Under the pieces are notes generated by a model. That model saw nothing but the letters and a program-made list of their open reading frames with translations, had not been told where the DNA came from and did no database searches. DNA of 56,814 nt. Origin: Candidatus Poribacteria bacterium (lineage in GTDB: Bacteria; Poribacteria; WGA-4E; WGA-3G). Positions 7,774 through 17,227 of this stretch are shown here, piece after piece (the first letter of the stretch is position 1; each line of letters begins with the position of its first letter). Both the position numbers and the translations under genes were made by a program. The stretch spans positions 1-56,814 of the forward strand of contig JAGFCB010000174.1 of NCBI GenBank assembly GCA_022394775.1, written 5' to 3'.

Positions 7774-8898
7774 GTGAAGCGTAAATTCAAACAATTCTCA
7801 ATTCTCACTGTCCTAATTGTCTTTTTGTTCAGTTTAGCACCAGATATTGTAGAGAGTCGCCGTGGCGGACGGAGTTTCAGTCGTAGCCGGAGTTTTAGTC
7901 GCAGCTCGAGCCGACGCAGCTACAGCGCACCGAAGCGATCCACGAGTAGCACACGCAGCCGAAGCAGCACCAGTCGCTCTTATAGCAGTCCGCGTTCTTC
8001 GACACGGACGACACGAAGCGCAAGAAGCACCTATAGCAGAAGCAGCTCAACGAGAACTACCGGCACGCGTGCAAGCACGACAGCACGTCAAAAGCAGACA
8101 GCGACGAGCCGTGCGAAAGCGACGACTGCAACAAACCGAAACACGACTGCGACGCGCAATGCCTCTCGGAATCAACAACGCGCAACGACTGGACAAAACC
8201 GGAAACAGGTTCGACAACTCAAAGCACAAAACCGCAGCTTGAAACGCCAAGTCCGGACAGCGAACCGCCAAACTGCACGTGCCCGCCGGGATAACCGTTC
8301 CACTATTAATATCAACAATTTTGGTGGTTATTATCCTGTAATGGGATATTCCATGTACAGCATGGGGGCAGCCATGGCGTTTAACAACCTGATGTTCGGT
8401 ATCTATTTCCACGACTACTACAACCACTCGATTCGCCATAGTTACTTATGGCACTATCACCATCGCGATTATGACCGGTCGCATTGGAGTGCTGAAAAGC
8501 AGGCGGAGTATGAACTCTATAGGGATTACTACGAAAGTCAAGGTGTTGAACAGAACCCGAATTATGTGGATCCGGGGACGAATCCGGATGAAAACTATGT
8601 CGCAAGTTATGTTGAAGAAAATCCAGATAAATTTTATGGGGATGGCGCGGAGGTTTACACTGTTGACGAACTCCCTGATGAAGAAGCACTGAAGACGGAA
8701 CTTCTTGCAGCTGCTGGAGAGACACCGACAGTAACGACACCTACTACGACAACACCTCAAACGCGCGCACCACCGGCGACGCGGACTGTTGTTGTAGAGA
8801 AGAAAACATCCGGCGCGACTTGGTTTCTCCTGATCTTTGGGAGCCTCCTGGTTGTTGGGGTTATTATGTTAGTCATGTATAATAAAGGTTATTTTTAG
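7774..8898 (+). CDS. Ser/Arg-rich membrane-anchored protein, function unknown
   Basis: 374 residues from a GTG with AGGAGG 9 nt upstream. Residues 1-28 form a signal peptide or anchor. Residues 29-170 are a low-complexity Ser/Arg/Thr stretch (SRSFSRSRSFSRSSS and similar). Residues 190-290 are Tyr/His/Asp-rich (NNFGGYYPVMGYSMYS, NPNYVDPGTNPDENYV). After a Thr/Pro linker, one transmembrane helix (ATWFLLIFGSLLVVGVIMLVMY) ends the protein. Eight bases separate it from the next gene, so the two are probably co-expressed. The basic domain may bind nucleic acid or an anionic polymer; this is a guess from composition. Confidence 0.75.
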   Translation: MKRKFKQFSILTVLIVFLFSLAPDIVESRRGGRSFSRSRSFSRSSSRRSYSAPKRSTSSTRSRSSTSRSYSSPRSSTRTTRSARSTYSRSSSTRTTGTRASTTARQKQTATSRAKATTATNRNTTATRNASRNQQRATTGQNRKQVRQLKAQNRSLKRQVRTANRQTARARRDNRSTININNFGGYYPVMGYSMYSMGAAMAFNNLMFGIYFHDYYNHSIRHSYLWHYHHRDYDRSHWSAEKQAEYELYRDYYESQGVEQNPNYVDPGTNPDENYVASYVEENPDKFYGDGAEVYTVDELPDEEALKTELLAAAGETPTVTTPTTTTPQTRAPPATRTVVVEKKTSGATWFLLIFGSLLVVGVIMLVMYNKGYF

Positions 8899-8906
8899 GT
8901 GGTAGT

Positions 8907-9530
8907 ATGGCACTATTTGGTAGAAAAGGTGGGAGATCGCTGTTCGGTAAACAGAAAGAGACCGAACCCAAAAAGCCGGAACGGCATGAATTGGTTGACA
9001 TCCCGATGGATAGCATGATTGAACTCTCCGACGTCATCACTTATGAAGAGACCGGAGATACGTCGCATGCTTTCAAACTGATCATACGCAAAAAGTATGA
9101 AGGCGACAATCTACGGCGCTATATGTATCACATCCGTGATGCCGAAGAAGAGGTTGTGGTCGGTGTGGATCATATTCCAGGAACGAAGGACGAATACGAG
9201 GTTTCGCGGTGGGTTGTTGATGATGAATGCGAACTCGGCGATCCGCTGCCTGACGATATGACCCTCTATTATCCTGATCCCGATAATGAAGACGAGGATA
9301 TCGCCATTGAATATAGCCGGCAGGATATTGTGAACGCAACCCTCACTGTTACGGATGCCGAAGGCGAAGCAAAATTTGATGTGGAACTCCATGAATACGC
9401 CAGTGATGGAGACGATTTCATGTCTATTGAACTGTGCGGCGATTGGCTCACTTTCTACACCGGTGTACTCATAAACCGTTCTGATATAGAAATCTACCCA
9501 GCCATGCAACCACAGTCTGGAAGTAGATAA
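8907..9530 (+). CDS. Acidic soluble protein, function unknown
   Basis: 207 residues. A short basic N-terminus (MALFGRKGGRSLFGKQKE) is followed by an acidic, beta-rich body with long Asp/Glu runs (PDPDNEDEDIAIEY). It vaguely resembles DUF4178-type domains (alternating strands and acidic turns), but I see no decisive motif. It starts 8 bp after the Ser/Arg-rich gene and ends 21 bp before the next gene, so it is part of the same transcription unit. The acidic protein and its very basic neighbour could interact. Confidence 0.7.
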   Translation: MALFGRKGGRSLFGKQKETEPKKPERHELVDIPMDSMIELSDVITYEETGDTSHAFKLIIRKKYEGDNLRRYMYHIRDAEEEVVVGVDHIPGTKDEYEVSRWVVDDECELGDPLPDDMTLYYPDPDNEDEDIAIEYSRQDIVNATLTVTDAEGEAKFDVELHEYASDGDDFMSIELCGDWLTFYTGVLINRSDIEIYPAMQPQSGSR

Positions 9531-9551
9531 ATAGATGAGAGGTGATAAGAA

Positions 9552-10019
9552 ATGAATATACTCGAGATGCCTGATGAAAAAATATATGAACTCGGAATTA
9601 AAGTCCTGACAAAAAACCTGGGTCTCACTGGAGCTACGCGGTTTCTCTATATCTGCAAACCCCAAGAGGCTGATGCAGCCGCGGCATGGCAGACACTCTC
9701 TCACCTCAAAATGGAAAAGATTCAGAAAGAGGTTTTTCAGTCATACGAGGCGAAACACCCAGTGCCTGAAAATGAGCATATCCGAAACCTAAGTACGCTG
9801 CCCGATATGACGCTTTATCAATTCGGGCTTGATGCGATCTTGGACGAACTGGGGATCGTCGGAATGGCGCGCTTTATCAGAATACGCAAACCAAGCACTA
9901 TTGATTACACTGCTGAACGTCATAAGTGGCTTGATAAACTTGATAAGGACACAATCTTGGCGGGAGTTCAGCGAGCAGAGCAGGAATATTTGGAGGAACA
10001 AGTAAAGGGGACAAAATAG
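9552..10019 (+). CDS. Uncharacterised protein with two tandem copies of a 60-residue module
   Basis: 155 residues; GAGGTGA is upstream of the ATG. The protein is an internal duplication: residues 5-66 and 85-148 align with a shared pattern of L/M-P-D-x-x-x-Y-x-x-G, a L-G-(L/I)-x-G-x-x-R-F-(L/I) core, K-P about 5 residues later, then a helical tail with W-x-x-L. I do not recognise the family. It ends 13 bp before the nuclease-methylase gene, so it may be an accessory of that enzyme, for example a specificity or inhibitor subunit; this rests only on position. Confidence 0.7.
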   Translation: MNILEMPDEKIYELGIKVLTKNLGLTGATRFLYICKPQEADAAAAWQTLSHLKMEKIQKEVFQSYEAKHPVPENEHIRNLSTLPDMTLYQFGLDAILDELGIVGMARFIRIRKPSTIDYTAERHKWLDKLDKDTILAGVQRAEQEYLEEQVKGTK

Positions 10020-10032
10020 GCCGAAACTTGAT

Positions 10033-12972
10033 ATGTCAAGACAGCACGAAAACACTATCACAACAAAATTGGTAGACATCCTCAACAGGATGCGGAGCAC
10101 TTGGACACTTGAGGAGCAAACACGTCCTTTCAAAAACAATCGGAAATGTCCCGATGTCTTTGTAACTGAACTGGGTCGTGAACCCGTCGTTATTGAAGTA
10201 AAACTTGATGGCATAAGCCCCAATATCCGCGGTGAAGCACAAGCGAAGCAACACCTCGGCGAAGAACTCTCGCCTGCTCCGAATATGGTAGCAGAGACGC
10301 TTACCACTGCAATGGCACTCCGCATCCCCGCTCGCTTCCTACACGTTGAACGTAGGGATTTGGAACAAGAACTCCAACAAGCGAATGATATTCACTATGT
10401 GCTCCTGAGTAAAGATGGATCGGAGACCAACAGATTCCCGGATAAAGGATGGGCAGAAGGAACAATCGGCGATGTCGCGATGGCTCTCCAACTTGGCGCG
10501 ACACCGAATTCGAGAATTCAGAAGGCTGCTGCCCTGTTAGAATACCGCGTCGATCAAGCCGCGCTTCTGTTAGAAGCCGCAATCGCGACGCGTCCGAGCA
10601 TCGGCGCAGCAGTTGGTGAAATCCTGCACCAACAACCGGGCGAGCAGACTTCACGGATGGCGATGCTGATTATTACCAATGCTTTCGTCTTCCAAAGTTC
10701 CCTCGCCGGTAAGCCTGAAATGGAACAGGTTTCATCGCTTGCTCAACTCACAGTAGATGACGACGCGCCTATCAAGTATAGCGACGTACTGAAAGATTGG
10801 AATATTATTCGCGATGTCAACTACTGGCATATCTTCGATGTGGCTCACCAACTTGTACACGCCATTGCAACCGACGACAAATTAGTCGGTAGAGTCCTGT
10901 CTACGCTCTGTCGCGCTGCGCACGAACTGGTCAGTGGCGGTATCGCCCAGGTCCATGAGTTAGCAGGCATCGTTTTTCAACGCCTCATCATTGATCGAAA
11001 GTATATTAAGGCAAACTATACCCGCCCTGAAGCCGTAGCCCTACTGTCAGTATTGGTGCTTCCTATGGCGCATCAATCCAACGTTGATGTCCAGAAATTA
11101 AAGGTGGCGGATTTTGCATGCGGTACTGGTGCCCTTCTCAACGGCGTATACCAGCGTATTCTCAGTATCTACGAACAAGCAGGTGGCATCGGAGCGGATA
11201 TACACGGTAATATGATGGAACATAACATCGGTGGGTGTGATATTATGCCGAACGCGAGTCATCTCACCGCTTCGCTCCTCACCAGTACCTATCCCGATAA
11301 GAAGATCGGGCGGACCCGGATTCATACACTCCCTTATGGAAAACAGGCAGATGATAGTTATGCCCTCGGTGCACTGAATCTGCTCAATGCGCCTGAGCAA
11401 ATACAGATATTCTATCTCATGGAGAATGAGGCGAGGCAAGTCGGAGGTGAAGGGGATGCCACTGTCAACCGGCAAGACACGTTTCGACATCGTGAGTTTG
11501 ATATTGTGGTGGAGAATCCGCCTTTTAGCAAGCCAAACGCTGATAGTAGCAGCAGTATCCCGAAACCCGTGTTTGAAGGTAGTGAACGAAGCCAAGAGGA
11601 TACAGCTGCAATGCGGCGCGCACTCCGAAAAGAGGACATCCGCGTCGCCAATGGACAAGCTGGACTCGCCTCCTACTTTGTAGATTTAGCAGATCGGATG
11701 CTCAAATCTAATGGTAGTTCGACGATGGGTTTCATTCTACCGGCGACAGCCCTCGCCTCTCCACACTGGCAAAAAGTCCGGGATCTATGGGCGACTGAAT
11801 ATCATGACGTGATTGTGATTACGATTGCGGATGCTCAAATTGCTAATTGTACCTTTTCCTCCGATACGGGGATGGCAGAGTGTATGGTCGTTGCGACGAA
11901 AGGCAGAGAAAGTAGCACAGGCCGCGGGACGTTTATCTCCCTGCTACATCAACCGAGGAGTGTGCTGGAGAGTGTGGCAATAGGTAACGGTATTCTCAGG
12001 ATAGATAACACGCGCATAATGGAAGATACGCCAATTGGCGGCGATGAACTCAAAATAGGCGATGAAACTGTTGGACATCTACTTGACTGCCCGTTACCGG
12101 TAGGCGAGGCGTGGGCGGCATCCCGTGTAAAAGCGATGGAGTTAATCCAGTCGGCACATCGTTTGGCAGGCGGAGAGTTGTGGTTACCAACTCAAACCAT
12201 ACCTATACATGTCCCTATTTGCCTCGTTGAGGACATCGCAACGCTTGGGATGTCACACTTGGATGTTTTTGGTGGGAATGGACGCGGGGCGTTTGATATG
12301 GGAACTGGGTGTACCGACAGCGACGACTATCCATGTCTATGGAAGGTGAAATCTCCTTTACAGCGGGCAATGCTTGTGAAACCGGATGCACACGGCGTCC
12401 TTCGTCCCGATGGGAGACCGAAATTGCAGCAGCTTCTTGCCCGAAATAGCCGCGCCCATTACAATCTCGGTTTACAATTTAATGCGAACTCCCTTCTTGT
12501 CCTCTTCACAGAAAAACCGACGTTAGGTGTCAGTTTAATAAAGAACGTCGCTTTTGAGAATCCGCGTTATGAAATTCCGTGGACGCTCTGGTGTAACACA
12601 ACATTAGGGCTTCTCTGCCATTGGGTCCACAGCAACAAACAACAACAAGGGCGAGGTATGTTATCGCAGTTGACACTATACACCTTGCCAACGTTAGATG
12701 TGCGGTGTCTTTCTGCTGAGGCGTTGGCGAATGCCGATCAGATTTTTGATGAGATGTGGCATAAGCGGATGTTGCCGTTTAATGAGGCTGATCGAGACGA
12801 GGTGCGTCATGAGTTAGATCGACGATTTTTGACAGAGGTTTTGGGTGTTACATCTGCAGATGTGCATAATGCGGTGCATCGTCTCCGTGAAAAGCTCTGC
12901 GCGGAGCCGAGCATTCACGGCGGTAAAAAGTCTCGGTGTGATTTGGAAGCAGAGGCGTGGAAATTCGGTTGA
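10033..12972 (+). CDS. Nuclease and adenine-N6 DNA methyltransferase fusion (type II restriction-modification-like)
   Basis: 979 residues. The N-terminus holds a PD-(D/E)xK-type nuclease signature: P40-D41 in KCPDVFV and E55-V-K57 in VVIEVKLDG. A helical region follows, with HELAGIVFQRLIIDRKYI just before the methylase. The gamma-class N6-adenine methylase core has motif I FACGTG at residue 361 and motif IV NPPF at 495. The C-terminal third is probably target recognition. This single-chain order resembles type IIG/IIS enzymes, and the methylase also recalls the large N6-methylases of phage-defence loci. No separate HsdS or HsdR is nearby. An antisense regulatory role cannot be judged from sequence. 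Confidence 0.82.
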   Translation: MSRQHENTITTKLVDILNRMRSTWTLEEQTRPFKNNRKCPDVFVTELGREPVVIEVKLDGISPNIRGEAQAKQHLGEELSPAPNMVAETLTTAMALRIPARFLHVERRDLEQELQQANDIHYVLLSKDGSETNRFPDKGWAEGTIGDVAMALQLGATPNSRIQKAAALLEYRVDQAALLLEAAIATRPSIGAAVGEILHQQPGEQTSRMAMLIITNAFVFQSSLAGKPEMEQVSSLAQLTVDDDAPIKYSDVLKDWNIIRDVNYWHIFDVAHQLVHAIATDDKLVGRVLSTLCRAAHELVSGGIAQVHELAGIVFQRLIIDRKYIKANYTRPEAVALLSVLVLPMAHQSNVDVQKLKVADFACGTGALLNGVYQRILSIYEQAGGIGADIHGNMMEHNIGGCDIMPNASHLTASLLTSTYPDKKIGRTRIHTLPYGKQADDSYALGALNLLNAPEQIQIFYLMENEARQVGGEGDATVNRQDTFRHREFDIVVENPPFSKPNADSSSSIPKPVFEGSERSQEDTAAMRRALRKEDIRVANGQAGLASYFVDLADRMLKSNGSSTMGFILPATALASPHWQKVRDLWATEYHDVIVITIADAQIANCTFSSDTGMAECMVVATKGRESSTGRGTFISLLHQPRSVLESVAIGNGILRIDNTRIMEDTPIGGDELKIGDETVGHLLDCPLPVGEAWAASRVKAMELIQSAHRLAGGELWLPTQTIPIHVPICLVEDIATLGMSHLDVFGGNGRGAFDMGTGCTDSDDYPCLWKVKSPLQRAMLVKPDAHGVLRPDGRPKLQQLLARNSRAHYNLGLQFNANSLLVLFTEKPTLGVSLIKNVAFENPRYEIPWTLWCNTTLGLLCHWVHSNKQQQGRGMLSQLTLYTLPTLDVRCLSAEALANADQIFDEMWHKRMLPFNEADRDEVRHELDRRFLTEVLGVTSADVHNAVHRLREKLCAEPSIHGGKKSRCDLEAEAWKFG

Positions 12973-13034
12973 GATTTGGTTTGAAAATGTGTTAAAATGT
13001 TGGTATGAATCTTTGGGAAGAAAAGGTATAAAAT

Positions 13035-15773
13035 ATGAAAAATGGATTTGATGGGGAACAGGATTTATCACAGGCATCCGTGAAACTTCGAAACAACAGT
13101 CTTAAATTATCTGCACGACAAGTTGAAATTTATCGGAATTTAGAAGCTATCGGTCCCGAAATTGCTGCCTATTATCTGGATGGACTCAAAATCCTACACA
13201 GCAAGGATCTAGAAAATGCGACCAGTTTTTTGGCACATGCTGCACGGGAAATTGATGGAGGCTTAAGAGATATCCTCTCTGTGCAGAAGAAAGAAGAACT
13301 TGAATTTGTTATTCGCGTGCCGAACAGGGAGCCGCTAATGGAAGCAAAAGGAAAAGAAGGCACCCTTAAATTCACAGTCGATAAGCCCGGCCCCGTCAAA
13401 GTACGCTACAAACGGATAGGAAAACACAAACCCTCAATTCTGCAATCGTTGGGAGTTGATGATCCCTCCCCACTCGCCGAAAGGTGGATAAAAGTCACTG
13501 GCAAATTTTATGAGTTTGTCCATCGGCACGGGGCATGGAAATCACCTCATAGCATAGAAGATTTTGAGTCTATCTGGCGAGATTTTGAGGATGTCCTAGC
13601 GGACTTGGTTGGAAATTACCTGGACCTTCTTATTACAGTTGTGGATCGAATTCTTGATTATGAGAAACCTACAGACGAAATAAGAGGGGTTCTGCCACAC
13701 CTATTAAAGTCCGACATGAGGCGCAAGTATTTCTTTGAAAATCTTCCTTGGCCTGCCTGGCTACAACCACTAAAAGAAGATGGGTGGTTTGAACCTGAGT
13801 CTAACGTGATTGTAAGACCTAACCAAACTTCCGTGATAAAACTTGATTGGGATGGTTGGTGGAAACCGATTATAGATTCAGGTTGGTTTGATGCTGAACC
13901 AAGTTCATTCGCTAGAACAAGTGCAAGAACTACTAATGAATATAATACGGTTTTACCATGGCATGCCTTGGAATATGCAGAACGGATTGCTGAACACACC
14001 AAAAAGCATCCGTGTGCCGAAACCATTAATACGCTTGTGGAAATCATTGACACTATTGTTGATTGTGCTGAAAATACGAGGGAAAAGATTACTGAAGATT
14101 GGGCTCTAGGTCAGAGGATAATCAAAATCATCTCTACCCTTCCTGAAGAGAGGAAGAAAGATACACATCTTACTTTCATGAGAGCGGCATTGGAGTATCA
14201 AGATAAAAATGTAAATGTTACCGCAGTTATGCGTTATGCACATCGTTTAATAGAGAGCATTGAACAAAATACTAATCCAGCACTTAGAGAATTGTTGTCT
14301 AATAATTCTAGGGCGGAAAGAATTAAATTTCTCGAACAAGTACGCGAATCTATAGATAAGAAAAATAATCTAACTGAACAAGGATTAGCAAATGTATATA
14401 AAGAATATGTAGTCGTAATTCTACAACGGTTTACGAGTTGCCTAAGCGTTTCCAAAGATGCCCTTTCGTCTGATCAGTGCGCAACATTGTCTGGATTGTT
14501 GACAGCATTACACGATCAGAAGAAGATCAATTGGGAAGCGTTGCTTGGGTTTATCCATGAACTCCTCTCGTTAGAACATTTCTGGGTTGAACAGGAAGTA
14601 AATGGTTTTAAATATTGGGATCAAATTTTTGCTGACGCGGCAGAGTTGATAGCGATTGGAACAAATAATGATAATCATGCTTTTGATCCGCAACTCTTAC
14701 CTCTTGTAGAAAAAATCCTTTTAGTTCTTGTGGAAAAAGCAGAATCAAGCCGAACTATTAAGGAAACCCCGCTTGATACCTTTATGAATTCATCCAAAGG
14801 CATGGTATTTTGGACAATGATGGAGTATGCTTTATATTTTGCTCGCACGAGAAATCCTGAACAGGCGGATTTTCGATGGCCTCAAGCGATCAGAATGGAT
14901 TTCACCAAAAGGTTAGACAAAAATGTTGAGTCTTCGTTTGAATTCTCATTCGCTCTTGGTGCTTTTTTGCCTCAGTTGTTATACTTTGATAAGAAATGGG
15001 TAATTGACAATATCGATTGTATATTTCCGATAGAAAATGAATATCATTGGTATGTAACTTTTTCCATATATCTACTTTCTTCTGACGAAATCCATGAATC
15101 GCTGTATTATTTCCTTAAGGAAGATGGACACTATCAAAAGGCACTAAACACCAATTTTGCTTATCACGATGTGGAAACTAAACTTGCCAAGCATATTTGC
15201 ACATTCTGGCTGGAAAACGATCAAGAATTGAACGACGAAACCGGTCTCATTTATCAGGTGCTAAATAGTAAAAATCCAAATTTTCTCTCTGCAGTCATTC
15301 ATTTTTTCTCCAATCAAAGGGATAACCTGTCCGAGGAAGATAGGGTAAAGATTAGGTCCGCATGGCGCGTTATGTTTGATAATCTTTCTCAAAACAAAGA
15401 TGAAAAGGTATATCAGAAAGTTTTAGATAAATTGTCCAAATGGGTGGTGTTCATTGATATCATAGATGAGGAAGCACTCGAATGGTTGAAATTGTCCGTA
15501 AGGTACATTACTTGGGATATCCGTATTCTGGTTGAGACATTATTAACTCATGTTTCGGAAACACCACGGGAAGTGGGGATTATTTATCTTGAACTGTCTG
15601 AAAGAGGAATAGGAGATATGCTTGGCTCCCTTTTGGATCAGGACAAGGCTATAGAAACTGTTCGTATTCTGTACGAGGCCGGATGTACGGAGGCTGCCGA
15701 TCAAATCTGTATTCAATTTGCAGAAGATGGGCTTAACTTCTTAAAGCCTCTTTATAACGAATATCAGCATTAA
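13035..15773 (+). CDS. Large helical protein of unknown function, partner of the nuclease-methylase
   Basis: 912 residues, 62 bp after the methylase. No Walker, nuclease or methylase motif is visible. Residues 20-85 are a helical block with IYRNLEAIGPEIAAYYLDGLKIL and LAHAAREIDGGLRD. A tandem pair of aromatic motifs follows: W-L-Q-P-L-K-E-D-G-W-F near 245 and W-K-P-I-I-D-S-G-W-F near 276. The remaining 600 residues look like an alpha-solenoid. By eye the gene is more AT-rich than its neighbours, which suggests separate ancestry. It may be a sensor or scaffold for defence; the function is not known to me. Confidence 0.75.
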   Translation: MKNGFDGEQDLSQASVKLRNNSLKLSARQVEIYRNLEAIGPEIAAYYLDGLKILHSKDLENATSFLAHAAREIDGGLRDILSVQKKEELEFVIRVPNREPLMEAKGKEGTLKFTVDKPGPVKVRYKRIGKHKPSILQSLGVDDPSPLAERWIKVTGKFYEFVHRHGAWKSPHSIEDFESIWRDFEDVLADLVGNYLDLLITVVDRILDYEKPTDEIRGVLPHLLKSDMRRKYFFENLPWPAWLQPLKEDGWFEPESNVIVRPNQTSVIKLDWDGWWKPIIDSGWFDAEPSSFARTSARTTNEYNTVLPWHALEYAERIAEHTKKHPCAETINTLVEIIDTIVDCAENTREKITEDWALGQRIIKIISTLPEERKKDTHLTFMRAALEYQDKNVNVTAVMRYAHRLIESIEQNTNPALRELLSNNSRAERIKFLEQVRESIDKKNNLTEQGLANVYKEYVVVILQRFTSCLSVSKDALSSDQCATLSGLLTALHDQKKINWEALLGFIHELLSLEHFWVEQEVNGFKYWDQIFADAAELIAIGTNNDNHAFDPQLLPLVEKILLVLVEKAESSRTIKETPLDTFMNSSKGMVFWTMMEYALYFARTRNPEQADFRWPQAIRMDFTKRLDKNVESSFEFSFALGAFLPQLLYFDKKWVIDNIDCIFPIENEYHWYVTFSIYLLSSDEIHESLYYFLKEDGHYQKALNTNFAYHDVETKLAKHICTFWLENDQELNDETGLIYQVLNSKNPNFLSAVIHFFSNQRDNLSEEDRVKIRSAWRVMFDNLSQNKDEKVYQKVLDKLSKWVVFIDIIDEEALEWLKLSVRYITWDIRILVETLLTHVSETPREVGIIYLELSERGIGDMLGSLLDQDKAIETVRILYEAGCTEAADQICIQFAEDGLNFLKPLYNEYQH

Positions 15774-15865
15774 CCACCTTCCTAACGAATTTGTCAAGGC
15801 ACTAAATGGATGTGGACCATCCTTATAACAGCACGAGAGCGTCACAAATAGAAAGGAGAAAACTT

Positions 15866-16183
15866 ATGATACCACCAATCACAAAACTGCTGATAAAAAT
15901 AGATCAACTTGAATGGGACTTAGCAGAGGTGAAAAAGGAGTTGCTCAAACTTCAAGGTCCCTTCATGAAGTCTCTTACACCTGAGGAACGCTTAGCTGCG
16001 CGGTCTGCAAGAGTCCGGGCACAAAATAAAAGACGGCGTTCCTTACGCGGAAAACGCGATCCCGAAGCTAAAACTCTCACGGCAGAGGAACTTCAGCAGC
16101 TTTCGCTAGAGGAGGGCATAAACCCAGAGGACAATCTTTTGAGTAGTGCTATCATTGAAGAGCGGGAGAAAAGAAGCGAGTGA
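15866..16183 (+). CDS. Putative antitoxin of a PIN-domain toxin-antitoxin pair
   Basis: 105 residues from the ATG at 15866, which has AAAGGAG 7 nt upstream; a longer in-frame reading from 15806 lacks an SD. N-terminal coiled-coil helix (ITKLLIKIDQLEWDLAEVKKEL), then a basic segment rich in Arg (ARVRAQNKRRRS) and an acidic C-terminus. Its stop overlaps the toxin's GTG by 4 bp (GTGA), the classic arrangement for coupled toxin-antitoxin genes. A paralogue with about three quarters identical residues lies at 16895-17203. Confidence 0.7.
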   Translation: MIPPITKLLIKIDQLEWDLAEVKKELLKLQGPFMKSLTPEERLAARSARVRAQNKRRRSLRGKRDPEAKTLTAEELQQLSLEEGINPEDNLLSSAIIEEREKRSE

Positions 16184-16680
16184 ATTTTTTCTGGTTAGAC
16201 GCAAGTGCGTATGCCAAACGGTACGTAGCAGAAAAAGGGACACAATTGGTTAACTACCTCTTCACGCGTGTTTCTTTAAGACGTATGATCTGTTTGTTTG
16301 ACGGTGGAGGCGAGGTTATTTTCGTTTTCGTACGCCGGAGAAATGAGGGTAAAATTACCACAACGCATTTCAATCAGCTCCGAGCACACTTTGAAACTGA
16401 ATTTGTTGATCTCGACGAGGTGGAGCAAGTATTCCAAACCGAGGATCAAACAACCGATTCGTGGGATCTTATTGAAAAGCATTCTATCAACAGTACCGAT
16501 GCTATCCTCCTACAATGTGCCCTTGATAGAACCAATGAACTACGGATAGAAGGAGATAATCTGATTCTTGTGAGTTCCGATAAACGCCTCCTGCGAGCTG
16601 CACAAAATGAAGGGGTACTTACTTTCAACCCTGAAACCGATAGTCAAGCAGCCCTTGATGTCTTCATCGATCCACCATAG
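16180..16680 (+). CDS. PIN-domain (VapC-like) ribonuclease toxin
   Basis: 166 residues from a GTG that overlaps the antitoxin stop. PIN features: WLDASAYAKRYVAE (Asp7), Glu45 in FDGGGEV, INSTDAILLQCALD, and LVSSDKRLLRAAQNEG. Together these supply the four conserved acidic residues of a Mg-dependent RNase. Such toxins cleave tRNA, rRNA or mRNA when released from the antitoxin. Complete and probably active. Directly downstream of the methylase island, where TA modules often accumulate. Confidence 0.8.
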   Translation: MNFFWLDASAYAKRYVAEKGTQLVNYLFTRVSLRRMICLFDGGGEVIFVFVRRRNEGKITTTHFNQLRAHFETEFVDLDEVEQVFQTEDQTTDSWDLIEKHSINSTDAILLQCALDRTNELRIEGDNLILVSSDKRLLRAAQNEGVLTFNPETDSQAALDVFIDPP

Positions 16681-16894
16681 CAAAAATTACTATCAAGACT
16701 TATGTAAGGCGCAATGAATTGTGCTACTACGAACTGGACAACTTTTGAGAAACACACGTATGACCAAGGTGCATCTGTTCGTAATCAGGTGATTTATCGC
16801 TTGTTTGAGTAAATCTTAACTATGTATCTACACCGAACCGTATGAGTGAAATTTTTCAAATATTCTGTGCAGTAAATAAAGAGAGGAGAGCACT

Positions 16895-17203
16895 ATGATA
16901 CCCCCTATCACGAAACTGCTCATAAAAATTGAACAACTTGAATGGGATTTAGCAGAAGTGAAAAAGGAGTTAGAAGCACTTCAAGCACCCTTCATGAAAT
17001 CACTCACACCAGAAGAATGCTTGGCGGCGTATTCTGCTCGAACACGAGCACAGAATGGGAGACGGCGTTCATCGCGCAGAAAACAAGATCCCGAAGCTAA
17101 AACCCTCACGGCAGAAGAACTTCAGCAGCTTTCTTTGGAGGATGGAATAAAACCAGAGGAAAATCTCGGTAGTCGTGCTATCATTGAAGAACGGGAGAAG
17201 TAA
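16895..17203 (+). CDS. Second copy of the antitoxin, without its toxin
   Basis: 102 residues, clearly paralogous to 15866-16183: same MIPPITKLLIKI start, same LEWDLAEVKKEL helix, same KTLTAEELQQLSLE segment. It has its own GAGAGGAG site. After the stop only a short remnant resembling the toxin start (GTGAATTATTT, against GTGAATTTTTT in the first copy) remains before the convergent exporter gene, so the toxin has been lost. It may protect against the first toxin or be decaying. Confidence 0.7.
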   Translation: MIPPITKLLIKIEQLEWDLAEVKKELEALQAPFMKSLTPEECLAAYSARTRAQNGRRRSSRRKQDPEAKTLTAEELQQLSLEDGIKPEENLGSRAIIEEREK

Positions 17204-17227
17204 AACTTGTGAATTATTTACTTCCTA

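Noticed and set aside
8047..8439. Long antisense reading frames over the Ser/Arg-rich gene
   Set aside because: They arise from the repetitive codon composition of the sense gene and have no start signals or recognisable domains.
10033..12972. DISARM system
   Set aside because: The methylase resembles large defence methylases, but no DrmA helicase, DrmB or DrmC-like gene is present nearby.
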